The position numbers were made by a program, and so were the translations under genes. The notes under the pieces are model-generated. The model worked only from the letters and a program-made list of their open reading frames with translations. It searched no databases and had not been told where the DNA came from. Shown here piece after piece: positions 8,042 to 16,340 of a stretch of 45,223 nt of DNA. The DNA comes from CALKAL01 sp051846895. Its GTDB lineage: Bacteria > Bacillota > Bacilli > Bacillales > Alkalibacillaceae. Within the stretch, counting starts at the first letter, position 1. Each line of letters opens with the position of its first letter. Where the stretch lies: contig JBPYCQ010000020.1 of NCBI GenBank assembly GCA_051846895.1, positions 1-45,223 on the forward strand. The letters are read 5' to 3'.

Positions 8042-9191
8042 CCGTTGTCTTTTTATACTTACGAATGAGATGTTTAAAGTAAAATATGGATGGTATTGGA
8101 TCTTTAATATTCCAGAGTGCCCATTGAACTTTATTTCTTAATACAAGTTGTAAATATGAATATAGTATTTTTTTCTTTTCAATTGCACGCATATCGTTAA
8201 TGAAATAAATCCATACTAAATTACTAAATTTCCCCTTATCTACTTCAACATCTTTAGTCGGTTCATCTAATAAATCCCCTATAATTTGATGAATAAATAA
8301 TGGATTTGTTTTGTGTAATAGAGAGCTATGTAATGGGAAACGTCCATTCACTTCAATTAAGAAATATTCATTCCGATGAGAGCAGTATTTATACTCAAAT
8401 TCGGCTACACCGAAATAGTTAACTTCCTCCATTATTTGAATGCTCATACGAACAATATGATCATTTTGAATAAATTTATGAATGGTTCCTGTACCGTATT
8501 CTAAAGGGTAACTTCTAACTTTTTTGCATGTGAACCCTGTTAATATCTCTCCCTTTCTACAACGGTAAACTAAAGCATTGTATAGGTGCTCGACCTTGCC
8601 AACTATATATTGTTGAATAATATACTTGGAATCAGCGCTTTCTACCAAATAGATTGCTTCATTTAATTGTTGTAAACTGTAACAAATATATGCCTTTTTT
8701 AACTTCGAGTTCACATTGTAATTATCGATTGGTTTAACGATGACAGGCAATAATTCCTCCTTAACATATTCCACCTTTTCATAAGTTTTAGGTATGTTTA
8801 TACCTAAATTCTCCCCGTGCTGAGCAAGAAGCTTTTTATTCGTGACAATATTATTATTTAGATCCGTCGGTATAAGATAATATTTACACAGATAATCCCA
8901 CTCTGAATAAATTAAATCTAGATATTTATCAGAGTCTGTCATTAATATGAGTTCCACATGAAGTATTTTGGGTAGTTTATATAACTTTTTGCATACTTCA
9001 GTTAAACTATTAGCTTCTACTGCGACAGTAGTAAACCTCGATCTTTTTACAAATTCATTGCCTATAACAATGCATGGGATATGATTTTTTCCTAGTTCAC
9101 GTAGGATAGCTAGCGAACCAAGACTTTCTGCAAGCAAGACAACACTATATCCTTTTTCTTGAACTAACTTCAAATCTTTAGACGAAAACAT
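8025..9191 (-). CDS. ATP-grasp ligase, exopolysaccharide locus (first of two)
   Basis: A 388-residue protein with ATP-grasp architecture: an N-terminal nucleotide-fold-like region (SVVLLAESLGSLAILREL near residue 16), a central ATP-binding region (PVIVKPIDNYN near 150 and EYGTGTIHKF near 230) and a metal-binding motif FLIEVNGRFPLHS near 290. ATP-grasp enzymes join a carboxylate, activated as acyl phosphate, to an amine or thiol. Its paralogue lies directly upstream, 9 bp away, and both share a C-terminal tail ending with the string KDPIPS/KDPIPF. The context suggests modification of the polysaccharide or its precursor with an amino acid or amide, but the substrate is unknown. Start ATG 9191 has a weak AGGT ribosome site. 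Confidence 0.8.
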   Translation of the reverse strand: MFSSKDLKLVQEKGYSVVLLAESLGSLAILRELGKNHIPCIVIGNEFVKRSRFTTVAVEANSLTEVCKKLYKLPKILHVELILMTDSDKYLDLIYSEWDYLCKYYLIPTDLNNNIVTNKKLLAQHGENLGINIPKTYEKVEYVKEELLPVIVKPIDNYNVNSKLKKAYICYSLQQLNEAIYLVESADSKYIIQQYIVGKVEHLYNALVYRCRKGEILTGFTCKKVRSYPLEYGTGTIHKFIQNDHIVRMSIQIMEEVNYFGVAEFEYKYCSHRNEYFLIEVNGRFPLHSSLLHKTNPLFIHQIIGDLLDEPTKDVEVDKGKFSNLVWIYFINDMRAIEKKKILYSYLQLVLRNKVQWALWNIKDPIPSIFYFKHLIRKYKKTTASRHP

Positions 9192-9199
9192 TATTTTAC

Positions 9200-10381
9200 C
9201 TACTTTCTAGGCTTCATCCTACGTAAAAAGGAAAAATTCCTACACACGTTAAAAATCTCAATTAAAAAGGGAATCGGATCTTTCCACCTAAATGTATCGT
9301 AAGATTCATTCCGTTGTTTAAGTAGAACGCCTTTTATTAATTTGACTTTTTCTTTAATTGAAAGATTGCTCTTAATTGCATACCTTATATAATTGATTTC
9401 TCCTGTAATCCATCTCGAATAATAGTTAGTCTCATAAGTCTTATTATATTTTTGAAGAAGCTCTTCATAACTTAGACGTTGTATAAACAGATCAACCATT
9501 ATCTGGGGAAAGTCTACTCCAGAACTGACAGCCAAATCCATAGATCCCCATGGTCGACCATTCACTTCCATAAAATAAGCTTCAGATTCCGATTCCCCTT
9601 TAAACTCAACCATAATAATTCCAGTCCAATTTAATGATTCAATAATCTTGGTAGCCGCTAGTAATAATTGAGGATGAACTTGCTTTGCACGACGCAACGT
9701 GCTAACTCCGCCACCTGGGGGTACTTCTCGTATGCGTTCATGTGCAAAAAAAACAATTGGTTTTCCTTCCTTCGCTGCAGCAAATACACCATAACCTTTA
9801 CCTTCTATTTTTCTTTGTATTAGAACATCTCCAAAACGCCTCATTTGTTGAAGCATTGATCCTAATTCACTACGATTTTGTACAAATTGCCTAAAACCAT
9901 AAACCACACGATTGTCTATTAAATAACGCGACTGGCTCGGCTTAACTACAATTGGAAATTCACAGCTATTTATACATACATCTTCAATAACTTTTAAATT
10001 GTTTTTTTTCACTATTTCATTCATTTGCCCTTTATTAAAAGACATTAAGTACTCTTCCCGAGGTGGAGCCATTAATTTTTCACTTATACTCATATAAAGA
10101 TCCGAATGATAGATTGAATATAAAGTAAGGTCACTGCATGGAAAGATGTAATCAGGATCTACTTCATGGATAATTTGTTTAAAACTATTAATGAAATTCC
10201 CATGATCTTTTTCAGGGTCATCATAAACAAAGAACTTATCTGTATGATTCGAAAAACGGCACAAATCTAGTTGACTAGTTCCACTAACCAACAACTGATA
10301 TTTTTTTAGCTTAGCAATTGAACGAATAATCGATAATGTCGCCCGTTTATCACCATCAAGAAATAAAATTTTCTTTTTCAT
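9200..10381 (-). CDS. ATP-grasp ligase, carbamoyl-phosphate-synthase-like (second of two)
   Basis: A 393-residue ATP-grasp protein. The N-terminus ILFLDGDKRATLSIIRSI is a Rossmann-like pre-ATP-grasp segment. PIVVKPSQSRYL near residue 145 and the glycine-rich REVPPGGGVSTLRRA near 222 are the nucleotide-binding parts. VEFKGES...AYFMEVNGRPWGSM near 265 supplies the Mg2+ ligands Glu and Asn. It resembles the CarB/D-aspartate-ligase-like ATP-grasps found in surface polysaccharide clusters. The reading frame extends to GTG 10390, but AGGAAGTGG overlaps that codon and is well placed for ATG 10381. It follows the sugar transferase in the same operon. The joined substrate is not predictable. Confidence 0.82.
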   Translation of the reverse strand: MKKKILFLDGDKRATLSIIRSIAKLKKYQLLVSGTSQLDLCRFSNHTDKFFVYDDPEKDHGNFINSFKQIIHEVDPDYIFPCSDLTLYSIYHSDLYMSISEKLMAPPREEYLMSFNKGQMNEIVKKNNLKVIEDVCINSCEFPIVVKPSQSRYLIDNRVVYGFRQFVQNRSELGSMLQQMRRFGDVLIQRKIEGKGYGVFAAAKEGKPIVFFAHERIREVPPGGGVSTLRRAKQVHPQLLLAATKIIESLNWTGIIMVEFKGESESEAYFMEVNGRPWGSMDLAVSSGVDFPQIMVDLFIQRLSYEELLQKYNKTYETNYYSRWITGEINYIRYAIKSNLSIKEKVKLIKGVLLKQRNESYDTFRWKDPIPFLIEIFNVCRNFSFLRRMKPRK

Positions 10382-10393
10382 TTTTACCACTTC

Positions 10394-11092
10394 CTAAATA
10401 AACTTAGATGGTGAGTTTGTTGGTTTAGACTTTACTTGTTTTGAGGATTCTGCATCTTTTGTAATAACGATTAATAATGTAAAATACAATATTTTAATAT
10501 CAAACCATAGACTATACTCTTTAATATATGTTAAATCGTAAAATAATTTTTCCGCTGCAGGTGTGTAGTAGGAGCCTTTAACTTGCGCATAGCCCGTTAT
10601 CCCGGGTTTGACCAGCATACGCTGATAATATAATGAATTCTTTTTCTCATACTGATTAACAAAAAATGGTCTTTCCGGTCTCGGACCTACGATGCTCATA
10701 TCTCCACGTATAACGTTTATTAGTTGCGGCAGTTCATCTAATCTCGTTGCACGTATAAATTTTCCTAATCTAGTCACTCTATCATCCTGAATGTGTGATA
10801 GAACTGGTCCTGTCTTTAATTCCGCTTCTTTTATCATGCTTCTATATTTATATATATAAAATGGTTTTAAATCCTTACCATAGCGAAGTTGACGATAAAT
10901 AGGTGGTCCAGATGACGTCAGTGGAATGATGATTAGTAAGATAATTTGAATAGGTAGCGTTAGAATAATTAAAAAGAGCGATATAACTAAATCAAAGGCT
11001 CTCTTTATGACACGACTTCGGATACTGAAAATATACTCTGTCAAAAACAATTCCGGTAAGTGTTTCCCTGATGGCTGTAATAACTCTCTCAT
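10394..11092 (-). CDS. Undecaprenyl-phosphate sugar-1-phosphate transferase (initiating)
   Basis: Small monotopic phosphoglycosyl transferase of 232 residues (EpsL/PglC/WcaJ-C type) that transfers a sugar 1-phosphate to undecaprenyl phosphate and starts repeat-unit assembly at the inner face of the membrane. One N-terminal membrane helix (about 32-57) precedes the catalytic domain. Conserved motifs include KYRSM near 83, RATRLDELPQLINVIRGDMS near 114 and IVGPRPE, then KPGITGYAQVKG. The start ATG overlaps the stop of the epimerase gene in an ATGA arrangement, so the two are translationally coupled. The C-terminal tail is Ser/Lys-rich. Confidence 0.92.
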   Translation of the reverse strand: MRELLQPSGKHLPELFLTEYIFSIRSRVIKRAFDLVISLFLIILTLPIQIILLIIIPLTSSGPPIYRQLRYGKDLKPFYIYKYRSMIKEAELKTGPVLSHIQDDRVTRLGKFIRATRLDELPQLINVIRGDMSIVGPRPERPFFVNQYEKKNSLYYQRMLVKPGITGYAQVKGSYYTPAAEKLFYDLTYIKEYSLWFDIKILYFTLLIVITKDAESSKQVKSKPTNSPSKFI

Positions 11093-12024
11093 TGCGCACT
11101 CTCCCCCAATTTTGCATTTGCATGCTTGTTTATATAATGACTCACAACTTTTTTCAAACCTGAATGGAGTTCATATTCAGGCTCCCATCTCAGCTCTTTC
11201 TTTGCTAAATGATTGCTGAGCACGCTCTTTCTAATATCTCCTTCTTTACCCTTAACATATATGGGTTCTAGATCAACCCCCAATAATTGCTTGATTTTTT
11301 TGTATAGACTATTTATTGAGATAGAAGTATTTGTACTTATATTAATTGTTTTATTATGAGCAAGATTAAGTGATAGAACATTAGCCTTTGCGATATCATC
11401 TACATAAATAAAATCTCTCTCTTGATTTCCATCACCGTATATAATTGGGGACTTACCACTAATTAATTGATTAATAAAATTTGAAACTACTCCTTTTTCT
11501 TCTTGATAATCTTCAAACTCACCATAAACATTTGCATAACGCAAAATGGTGTAAGAGATTCCGTATAAAGATGCAAAAGCTTTAATGTATAATTCCGGAA
11601 CGAATTTCGAAATGCCATATGGAGAGATTGGAAGTATGGGATGGCTTTCGTCTATCAATAGTGAAGAATGCGTACCATAAACTGCAGCTGAAGAAGAATA
11701 AATAATTTTATGTACATCCCACATCTGACAACACTTCAACACATTTAGTGTTCCTATAATATTGGTCTCTGCATCATGAATTGGATTATCTATAGATCGT
11801 TGTACATCTGTTTGAGCAGCTAAATGGATGACATATTTTGGCCGATGTATTTCAAATAATTCAGACAGGTATGGATCTTCAATTTTAATAGGGTAACATA
11901 AATAGTCACCTGTGAGATTTGTATGATGGTGATCTATTATAATCGGCTCATATCCTCTTACCACCAACTGCTTACAAACATTAGATCCAATAAAGCCCAA
12001 TCCACCTGTTACAATTACTTTCAT
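11089..12024 (-). CDS. NAD-dependent epimerase/dehydratase (nucleotide sugar, GalE-like)
   Basis: Extended SDR of about 311 residues acting on nucleotide sugars. It shows TGGLGFIGS at the N-terminus (NAD binding), HLAAQTDV near residue 75, Ser in IIYSSSAAVYG and the catalytic Tyr and Lys in SPYGISK. NVYG and DFIYVDDIA follow, as in UDP-glucose 4-epimerases and related enzymes. The frame opens at 12042, but GGAGGTGAT lies 6-8 nt before ATG 12024 (MKVIVTGG), which decides the start. It is the first gene of a leftward operon: epimerase, sugar transferase and two ATP-grasps. The precise sugar is unknown. Confidence 0.9.
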   Translation of the reverse strand: MKVIVTGGLGFIGSNVCKQLVVRGYEPIIIDHHHTNLTGDYLCYPIKIEDPYLSELFEIHRPKYVIHLAAQTDVQRSIDNPIHDAETNIIGTLNVLKCCQMWDVHKIIYSSSAAVYGTHSSLLIDESHPILPISPYGISKFVPELYIKAFASLYGISYTILRYANVYGEFEDYQEEKGVVSNFINQLISGKSPIIYGDGNQERDFIYVDDIAKANVLSLNLAHNKTINISTNTSISINSLYKKIKQLLGVDLEPIYVKGKEGDIRKSVLSNHLAKKELRWEPEYELHSGLKKVVSHYINKHANAKLGESAQ

Positions 12025-12179
12025 CCGATCACCTCCTTCCAACTAAATACCTAGATTATTCTTAATAGTTTATGCCGTAATAAGGAAAAATTGACTACTT
12101 TATTAATAAAAAATTTCATGCAATCTGTAACTCTTACATATAATTAATTATTACTAGATTTATTAAGGGGTATATGAAA

Positions 12180-13547
12180 ATGGATATTAACTTTGATCTA
12201 CGGGATTTATTTTCTGTTTTGTATAAACACATCAAACTAATACTATTTATTATTTTTTCTATTGTAGGGGTTACAGCAATTATCAGTTATTTTGTTATCA
12301 CCCCAGTATACGAAGCTAAAACAGATTTAATCGTTACAAACAAACAAGTTACAACAGACCGTTTACCAAGCCTTGGTAATATTGAGTCGAATTTAAAATT
12401 GGTTGATACATACCGTGTTATCATTGAAAGCCCAACCGTACTGAAGCCTGCAATAGAAGCGACGAATAGTAGGATTGAAGTTTCTGAATTAAAGGAAAAA
12501 ATGAATGTTAAAATAATAGGAAACTCTCAAGTCTTATCCATCATCGTTGAAGATAAAAATCGACAGTTTGCAGTAAATATGGCGAATTCCATAGCAAATG
12601 AGTTTATTAAAAAGGCTTCTGAAGTTATGAACTTTAACAATGTCTACATTCTTAGTCCAGCTACTATGAATGAAGAAACAAAACCACTCTACCCAAAGCC
12701 AAAGATTAATTTAATTATTAGTTTCTTTTTAAGCATTTTCTTTGCAGTCGGTTTCGTTTTGTTAAAGGAGTTCTTTAATACTTCTATTCCTGATGAACAA
12801 GCAGTAAAAGAACATCTAAACTTACCTGTTTTAGGAGTCATCCCATTAATAAATAAATCTATAAATGAAAGAGATTCATTATCAACGTCTGGTGATGAGC
12901 TTAATGATAAACTTATCCTCCAAATGACTCATGGAAAGGAAATTGAGGCTTACCAAAACTTAGCAGCTTCTATCTACTTTCTTCAAAGAAAGCAGACGTT
13001 AAATACTATATTATTTACAAGCCCAAATCCTGGCGAAGGTAAATCACTAACGAGCGCTAATATTGCTATATTGTTCGCTAAAAGTAGTAAACGTACTGTT
13101 TATGTTGATTTAGACTTACGTAAACCATCAGGACACCACGCCTTTCAATTAACCAATAAAAAAGGGGTAACTAGTGTGTTACATGGAGATGCCGAGGTTT
13201 CTGAGATTATACAAGCCTGCCCTATTGAAAATTTGTCTATTATAACATCTGGACCAATTCCTCCTTACTCAGTCGGTTTATTAGAAATAGAAGAGATTGA
13301 TAAGCTTTTAAATGAGCTTAAAGAACAGTTTGAGATGATTATTGTTGACTGTCCGCCAATTTTCGTCTCAGATACTTCACAAATTACTACTCTCGCGGAT
13401 GGATGTGTTATCGTAATTGATGCTCAAAAAACACGATATCCAATTGCACAAAAAGAAATTGAAAAGCTTAGCACCGCAAATGCTAATATTTTAGGAGTTG
13501 TATTAAACAATAGTCGTAATGAGACCACATCTTACTATTATTATTAA
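12180..13547 (+). CDS. Single-chain Wzz/BY-kinase: polysaccharide co-polymerase and tyrosine autokinase
   Basis: One polypeptide carries both the chain-length-determinant domain and the bacterial tyrosine kinase. The Wzz part spans about residues 6-205, with helices near 20-42 and 178-200 and the typical proline-rich PLYPKPK before the second. The kinase has Walker A GEGKS near 285, Walker A' VDLDLRKPS near 309, Walker B MIIVDCPP near 386 and a terminal cluster of four tyrosines, the usual autophosphorylation site. In most Bacillota these are two proteins (e.g. EpsA/EpsB, YwqC/YwqD). The external loop is shorter than in proteobacterial Wzc. AAGGGG fits ATG 12180 better than ATG 12174. The phosphatase gene follows after 13 bp. 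Confidence 0.9.
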   Translation: MDINFDLRDLFSVLYKHIKLILFIIFSIVGVTAIISYFVITPVYEAKTDLIVTNKQVTTDRLPSLGNIESNLKLVDTYRVIIESPTVLKPAIEATNSRIEVSELKEKMNVKIIGNSQVLSIIVEDKNRQFAVNMANSIANEFIKKASEVMNFNNVYILSPATMNEETKPLYPKPKINLIISFFLSIFFAVGFVLLKEFFNTSIPDEQAVKEHLNLPVLGVIPLINKSINERDSLSTSGDELNDKLILQMTHGKEIEAYQNLAASIYFLQRKQTLNTILFTSPNPGEGKSLTSANIAILFAKSSKRTVYVDLDLRKPSGHHAFQLTNKKGVTSVLHGDAEVSEIIQACPIENLSIITSGPIPPYSVGLLEIEEIDKLLNELKEQFEMIIVDCPPIFVSDTSQITTLADGCVIVIDAQKTRYPIAQKEIEKLSTANANILGVVLNNSRNETTSYYYY

Positions 13548-13560
13548 TTGGAGGTTGAGG

Positions 13561-14313
13561 ATGAGTTATTGCGTCGATATTCATAACCATTTAATTTGGG
13601 GGATAGATGATGGCCCTGATACTGCCGAACAATCATTCCATTTAGCTTATCAAGCTGTAAAACAAGGAATTACACACGTCATATCAACAGCCCACTTTAA
13701 ACATGGGATTATTGAACCAAAGTTAAGTATAATCAACGAACGATTAAATGAACTAAAACTTTTGCTAAGTAAACATAATATCCCTTTATCTATTCATTCC
13801 GGGATGGAAATACAACTTTATTCCGACTTAGACAAAGATTTAATTAAGGGGGATTCAATATTAACTTTAAACAACACAAAATATGTATTAATAGAATTTC
13901 CTCCACATCATATTCCACATTATTCTGAACAAATATTATTTAATTTACAACTAAACGGCTATGTCCCAATCATTGCTCACGCAGAAAGAAACAGTCAATT
14001 CCAAAAAGACTTGAATAAGCTTCAATCACTAGTAGAAAGAGGGTCCCTAATACAAATATCAGCAAATAGTTTAATTCAAAAAAGAGCTAAAAAAACTTAC
14101 CGCTTCACTAATAAACTTATTCAAAAACGACTCGTTCATTTAGTCGCATCTGACGCGCACAATAATAAGACTAGGCCATTTTTACTAGAACAAGCTTACT
14201 CTACCATTGAAAAAAAATACGGTGATTCTTTAAATCATTACTTCATGAAGAACGCAAAAAATATTTTATTAGATAATGATATTTATATTCCTCAACCCGT
14301 TATAACCAAGTAA
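13561..14313 (+). CDS. PHP-type tyrosine-protein phosphatase (CpsB/YwqE family)
   Basis: Metal-dependent phosphotyrosine phosphatase of about 250 residues that resets the BY-kinase. The PHP signature DIHNHLIWGIDDGP opens the protein, with later metal ligands in STAHF, GMEIQL, IAHAERN and ASDAHN. It is 13 bp downstream of the kinase with its own ribosome site GGAGG before ATG 13561. The longer frame from 13519 overlaps the kinase and has no such site, so it is rejected. Kinase-phosphatase pairing is standard in Gram-positive capsule and exopolysaccharide loci. A terminator follows. Confidence 0.92.
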   Translation: MSYCVDIHNHLIWGIDDGPDTAEQSFHLAYQAVKQGITHVISTAHFKHGIIEPKLSIINERLNELKLLLSKHNIPLSIHSGMEIQLYSDLDKDLIKGDSILTLNNTKYVLIEFPPHHIPHYSEQILFNLQLNGYVPIIAHAERNSQFQKDLNKLQSLVERGSLIQISANSLIQKRAKKTYRFTNKLIQKRLVHLVASDAHNNKTRPFLLEQAYSTIEKKYGDSLNHYFMKNAKNILLDNDIYIPQPVITK

Positions 14314-14326
14314 CTCACTTATAAAT

Positions 14327-14366
14327 AGAAAGGTGCCCATTAAAAGTTCAGAATGGACACCTTTCT
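14327..14366. terminator. Bidirectional terminator after the phosphatase gene
   Basis: A 15-bp stem with one mismatch (AGAAAGGTGCCCATT / AATGGACACCTTTCT) and a 10-nt loop separates the convergent phosphatase and deacetylase genes. The stop codon of the deacetylase starts right after the stem. Confidence 0.8.
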
Positions 14367-15197
14367 TTAATCGCTAATAATCTTAAGAATTTTTCTTAGA
14401 AACTCTTCTACAATTAACCACCCTTTTAATCGTGCAATAAATAATATCTTTCCATCACTTCTTTGGACAGGTAATCTTTTTAATATTGATAGTTCTTGTG
14501 AATGAGCTATATTATCTATCGTTACCCCATCAAATATTAGTACGCCAGTTTGATAGTTGAGTTGGACTTGCTCTACTGAATGTTGATTATATTGCCCACG
14601 TGGATAGCTAAAGTGTCTAATCCTCATTTGAAGCTTACCCTCTAAAATTCTTTTACTATTAACTATTTCTTCTTCAATATCACTCTCAGATAAGCGGTCT
14701 AAATCTAAGTGAGAGACCGTGTGTGCACCGATATCAACTAATTCCTCCTCACTTAATTTTAGTAATTGATCCCAATTCATCGTCTCACTTATACCGATGT
14801 CTTGATCCCACCAATAAACGTTTTCAGTTTCTATGTAACCAGTTGCTATATAATTAATAGAGGGGAATTCATGCTTTTTTAATAACGGAACTGCGTATGT
14901 ATAATATTCTTCATAACCGTCATCAAATGTAATTACTACCATCTTTTCATTTAACGTTTGTGCTTTATAATGATTGAGCAATTCGCTCATTGATAATAAC
15001 TGATAGTTTTTCTTTTTTAAATAATCCAATTGCCATTTAAAATTTTTATATGTTACAGCTAATTCCTTATTCACGTGATCATTTACCCTGTGGTACATCA
15101 GTATGGTTGGACCCGTTTTCCTTTTTATGAAATTCACATATATGAAACCTAGTGGTAACAATATAATTAATTTTATAAAAAACCTTATATGATACAC
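14367..15197 (-). CDS. Membrane-anchored polysaccharide deacetylase (NodB/CE4)
   Basis: Carbohydrate esterase family 4 enzyme of 276 residues with an N-terminal membrane helix (about 6-24), so probably facing the outside. It shows the metal and base motif TFDDGYEE near residue 92, the HTVSHLDL metal motif near 158 and a YPRG motif near 200. It resembles IcaB/PgaB-type deacetylases that remove N-acetyl groups from exopolysaccharide. GTG 15197 is used, with GGGAG 9 nt upstream. It lies 3 bp after the glycosyltransferase in a three-gene leftward operon, which points to deacetylation of the polymer made by this locus. Confidence 0.88.
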   Translation of the reverse strand: MYHIRFFIKLIILLPLGFIYVNFIKRKTGPTILMYHRVNDHVNKELAVTYKNFKWQLDYLKKKNYQLLSMSELLNHYKAQTLNEKMVVITFDDGYEEYYTYAVPLLKKHEFPSINYIATGYIETENVYWWDQDIGISETMNWDQLLKLSEEELVDIGAHTVSHLDLDRLSESDIEEEIVNSKRILEGKLQMRIRHFSYPRGQYNQHSVEQVQLNYQTGVLIFDGVTIDNIAHSQELSILKRLPVQRSDGKILFIARLKGWLIVEEFLRKILKIISD

Positions 15198-15200
15198 CGA

Positions 15201-16340
15201 TTACATCTCCCAACTATGTTGGAGTAATTTTTGATAAATGTTTTCTAACCCTTTCATGACTTCTTTTAGGTTATACTGTTTAACTTTAGTTAGCGATTTT
15301 TGGCCCATTTGATATCTCAACTTTGAATCGTTAACCAATTGAGTTAAGTAGTGAATAAATAAACTGTGATTATCGCAAGGTACAACAAAACCATTTTCTC
15401 CATGAGTTATTAAATCTCTACATCCTCTTATGTCCGTAACAATCGCTGGAAGACCACAAGCCATCGCTTCCATCAATGATTTTGGTAGACCCTCACGTTT
15501 AGAGACTAGCGTTACACAATCTGATAAACATAGAATGTCATTGACATCTTGACGAAATCCAAGAAAGTGAATACGTTCCAGCTGTTCAAGTTTAGCCATA
15601 CTTTTTAAGAAACCTTCTTGCTCACCTTTTCCTACAAATACTAAATGAACGTTTTCAAATTTCCGTTCTACCTCTTTCCAAATTTCTACTAAGAACCGTT
15701 GATTTTTATTCACGGAAAACTCTGCTATACAAGTTACTACTATATCTTCAGAAGGAATATGAAACTGTTTTTTAAAATTTGAATTAGTTTTATTAGTTGG
15801 TTTAAATTGGTCTAAGTCGATACCAACCCCCTTCGTATAAAAAAGTGAAACATTTGGTTTGTAACCCATCTTTTTCGCAATATTATAATCTTCTTTATTC
15901 ATTACAATAATTCCGTCAGTCCATTTTTGAGCAATTTTCTCCGCTGGGTAATAAATTAGCCAATTAATTAGTGGGGAGCCCTTATAAAAATGAAAGCCGT
16001 GAGCAGTATATATTACTTTTCCTTGGTTATGTTTAAAGGCAAGATACCGAATGAGTAAGGCTGCGATAGGAGTGTGTACGTGAATGAAATCAAACTGAAA
16101 TTTTTTAAATAAGGCTTTAATCTCTTTCCGTGCATAAAGGTTGTTTAAAGAAAATGGTTTTCTGCTTAATGGAATGTCGTGACAAACCACATCTAATTCC
16201 TCTATTCTATTCATGCCTCCTTCAGATGAATTAGCTAATACATGGACTTCAAACCCTCGCCTCTTCAAGAGTTTAATCGTTGGTATGTGAAAATTAGCGA
16301 TATGGGTGAAAACAGTCGCAGCAATTAATACTCGTTTCAT
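15201..16340 (-). CDS. GT4-family glycosyltransferase (EpsD-like)
   Basis: GT-B fold retaining glycosyltransferase of 379 residues. The N-terminus VLIAATVFTHIANFHIPTIK is close to the EpsD/PglA type. The C-terminal donor site shows EGLPKSLMEAMACGLPAIVT, the EX7E motif. It adds a sugar from a nucleotide donor to the lipid-linked repeat unit at the cytoplasmic face. Its ATG overlaps the stop of the ligase/polymerase gene (ATGA), with GGAGG upstream, so the two are coupled. The sugar specificity is unknown. Confidence 0.92.
   Translation of the reverse strand: MKRVLIAATVFTHIANFHIPTIKLLKRRGFEVHVLANSSEGGMNRIEELDVVCHDIPLSRKPFSLNNLYARKEIKALFKKFQFDFIHVHTPIAALLIRYLAFKHNQGKVIYTAHGFHFYKGSPLINWLIYYPAEKIAQKWTDGIIVMNKEDYNIAKKMGYKPNVSLFYTKGVGIDLDQFKPTNKTNSNFKKQFHIPSEDIVVTCIAEFSVNKNQRFLVEIWKEVERKFENVHLVFVGKGEQEGFLKSMAKLEQLERIHFLGFRQDVNDILCLSDCVTLVSKREGLPKSLMEAMACGLPAIVTDIRGCRDLITHGENGFVVPCDNHSLFIHYLTQLVNDSKLRYQMGQKSLTKVKQYNLKEVMKGLENIYQKLLQHSWEM

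Noticed and set aside
13519..13560. N-terminal extension of the phosphatase overlapping the kinase
   Set aside because: The GGAGG site and the conserved PHP start are at ATG 13561. The extension has no site of its own.
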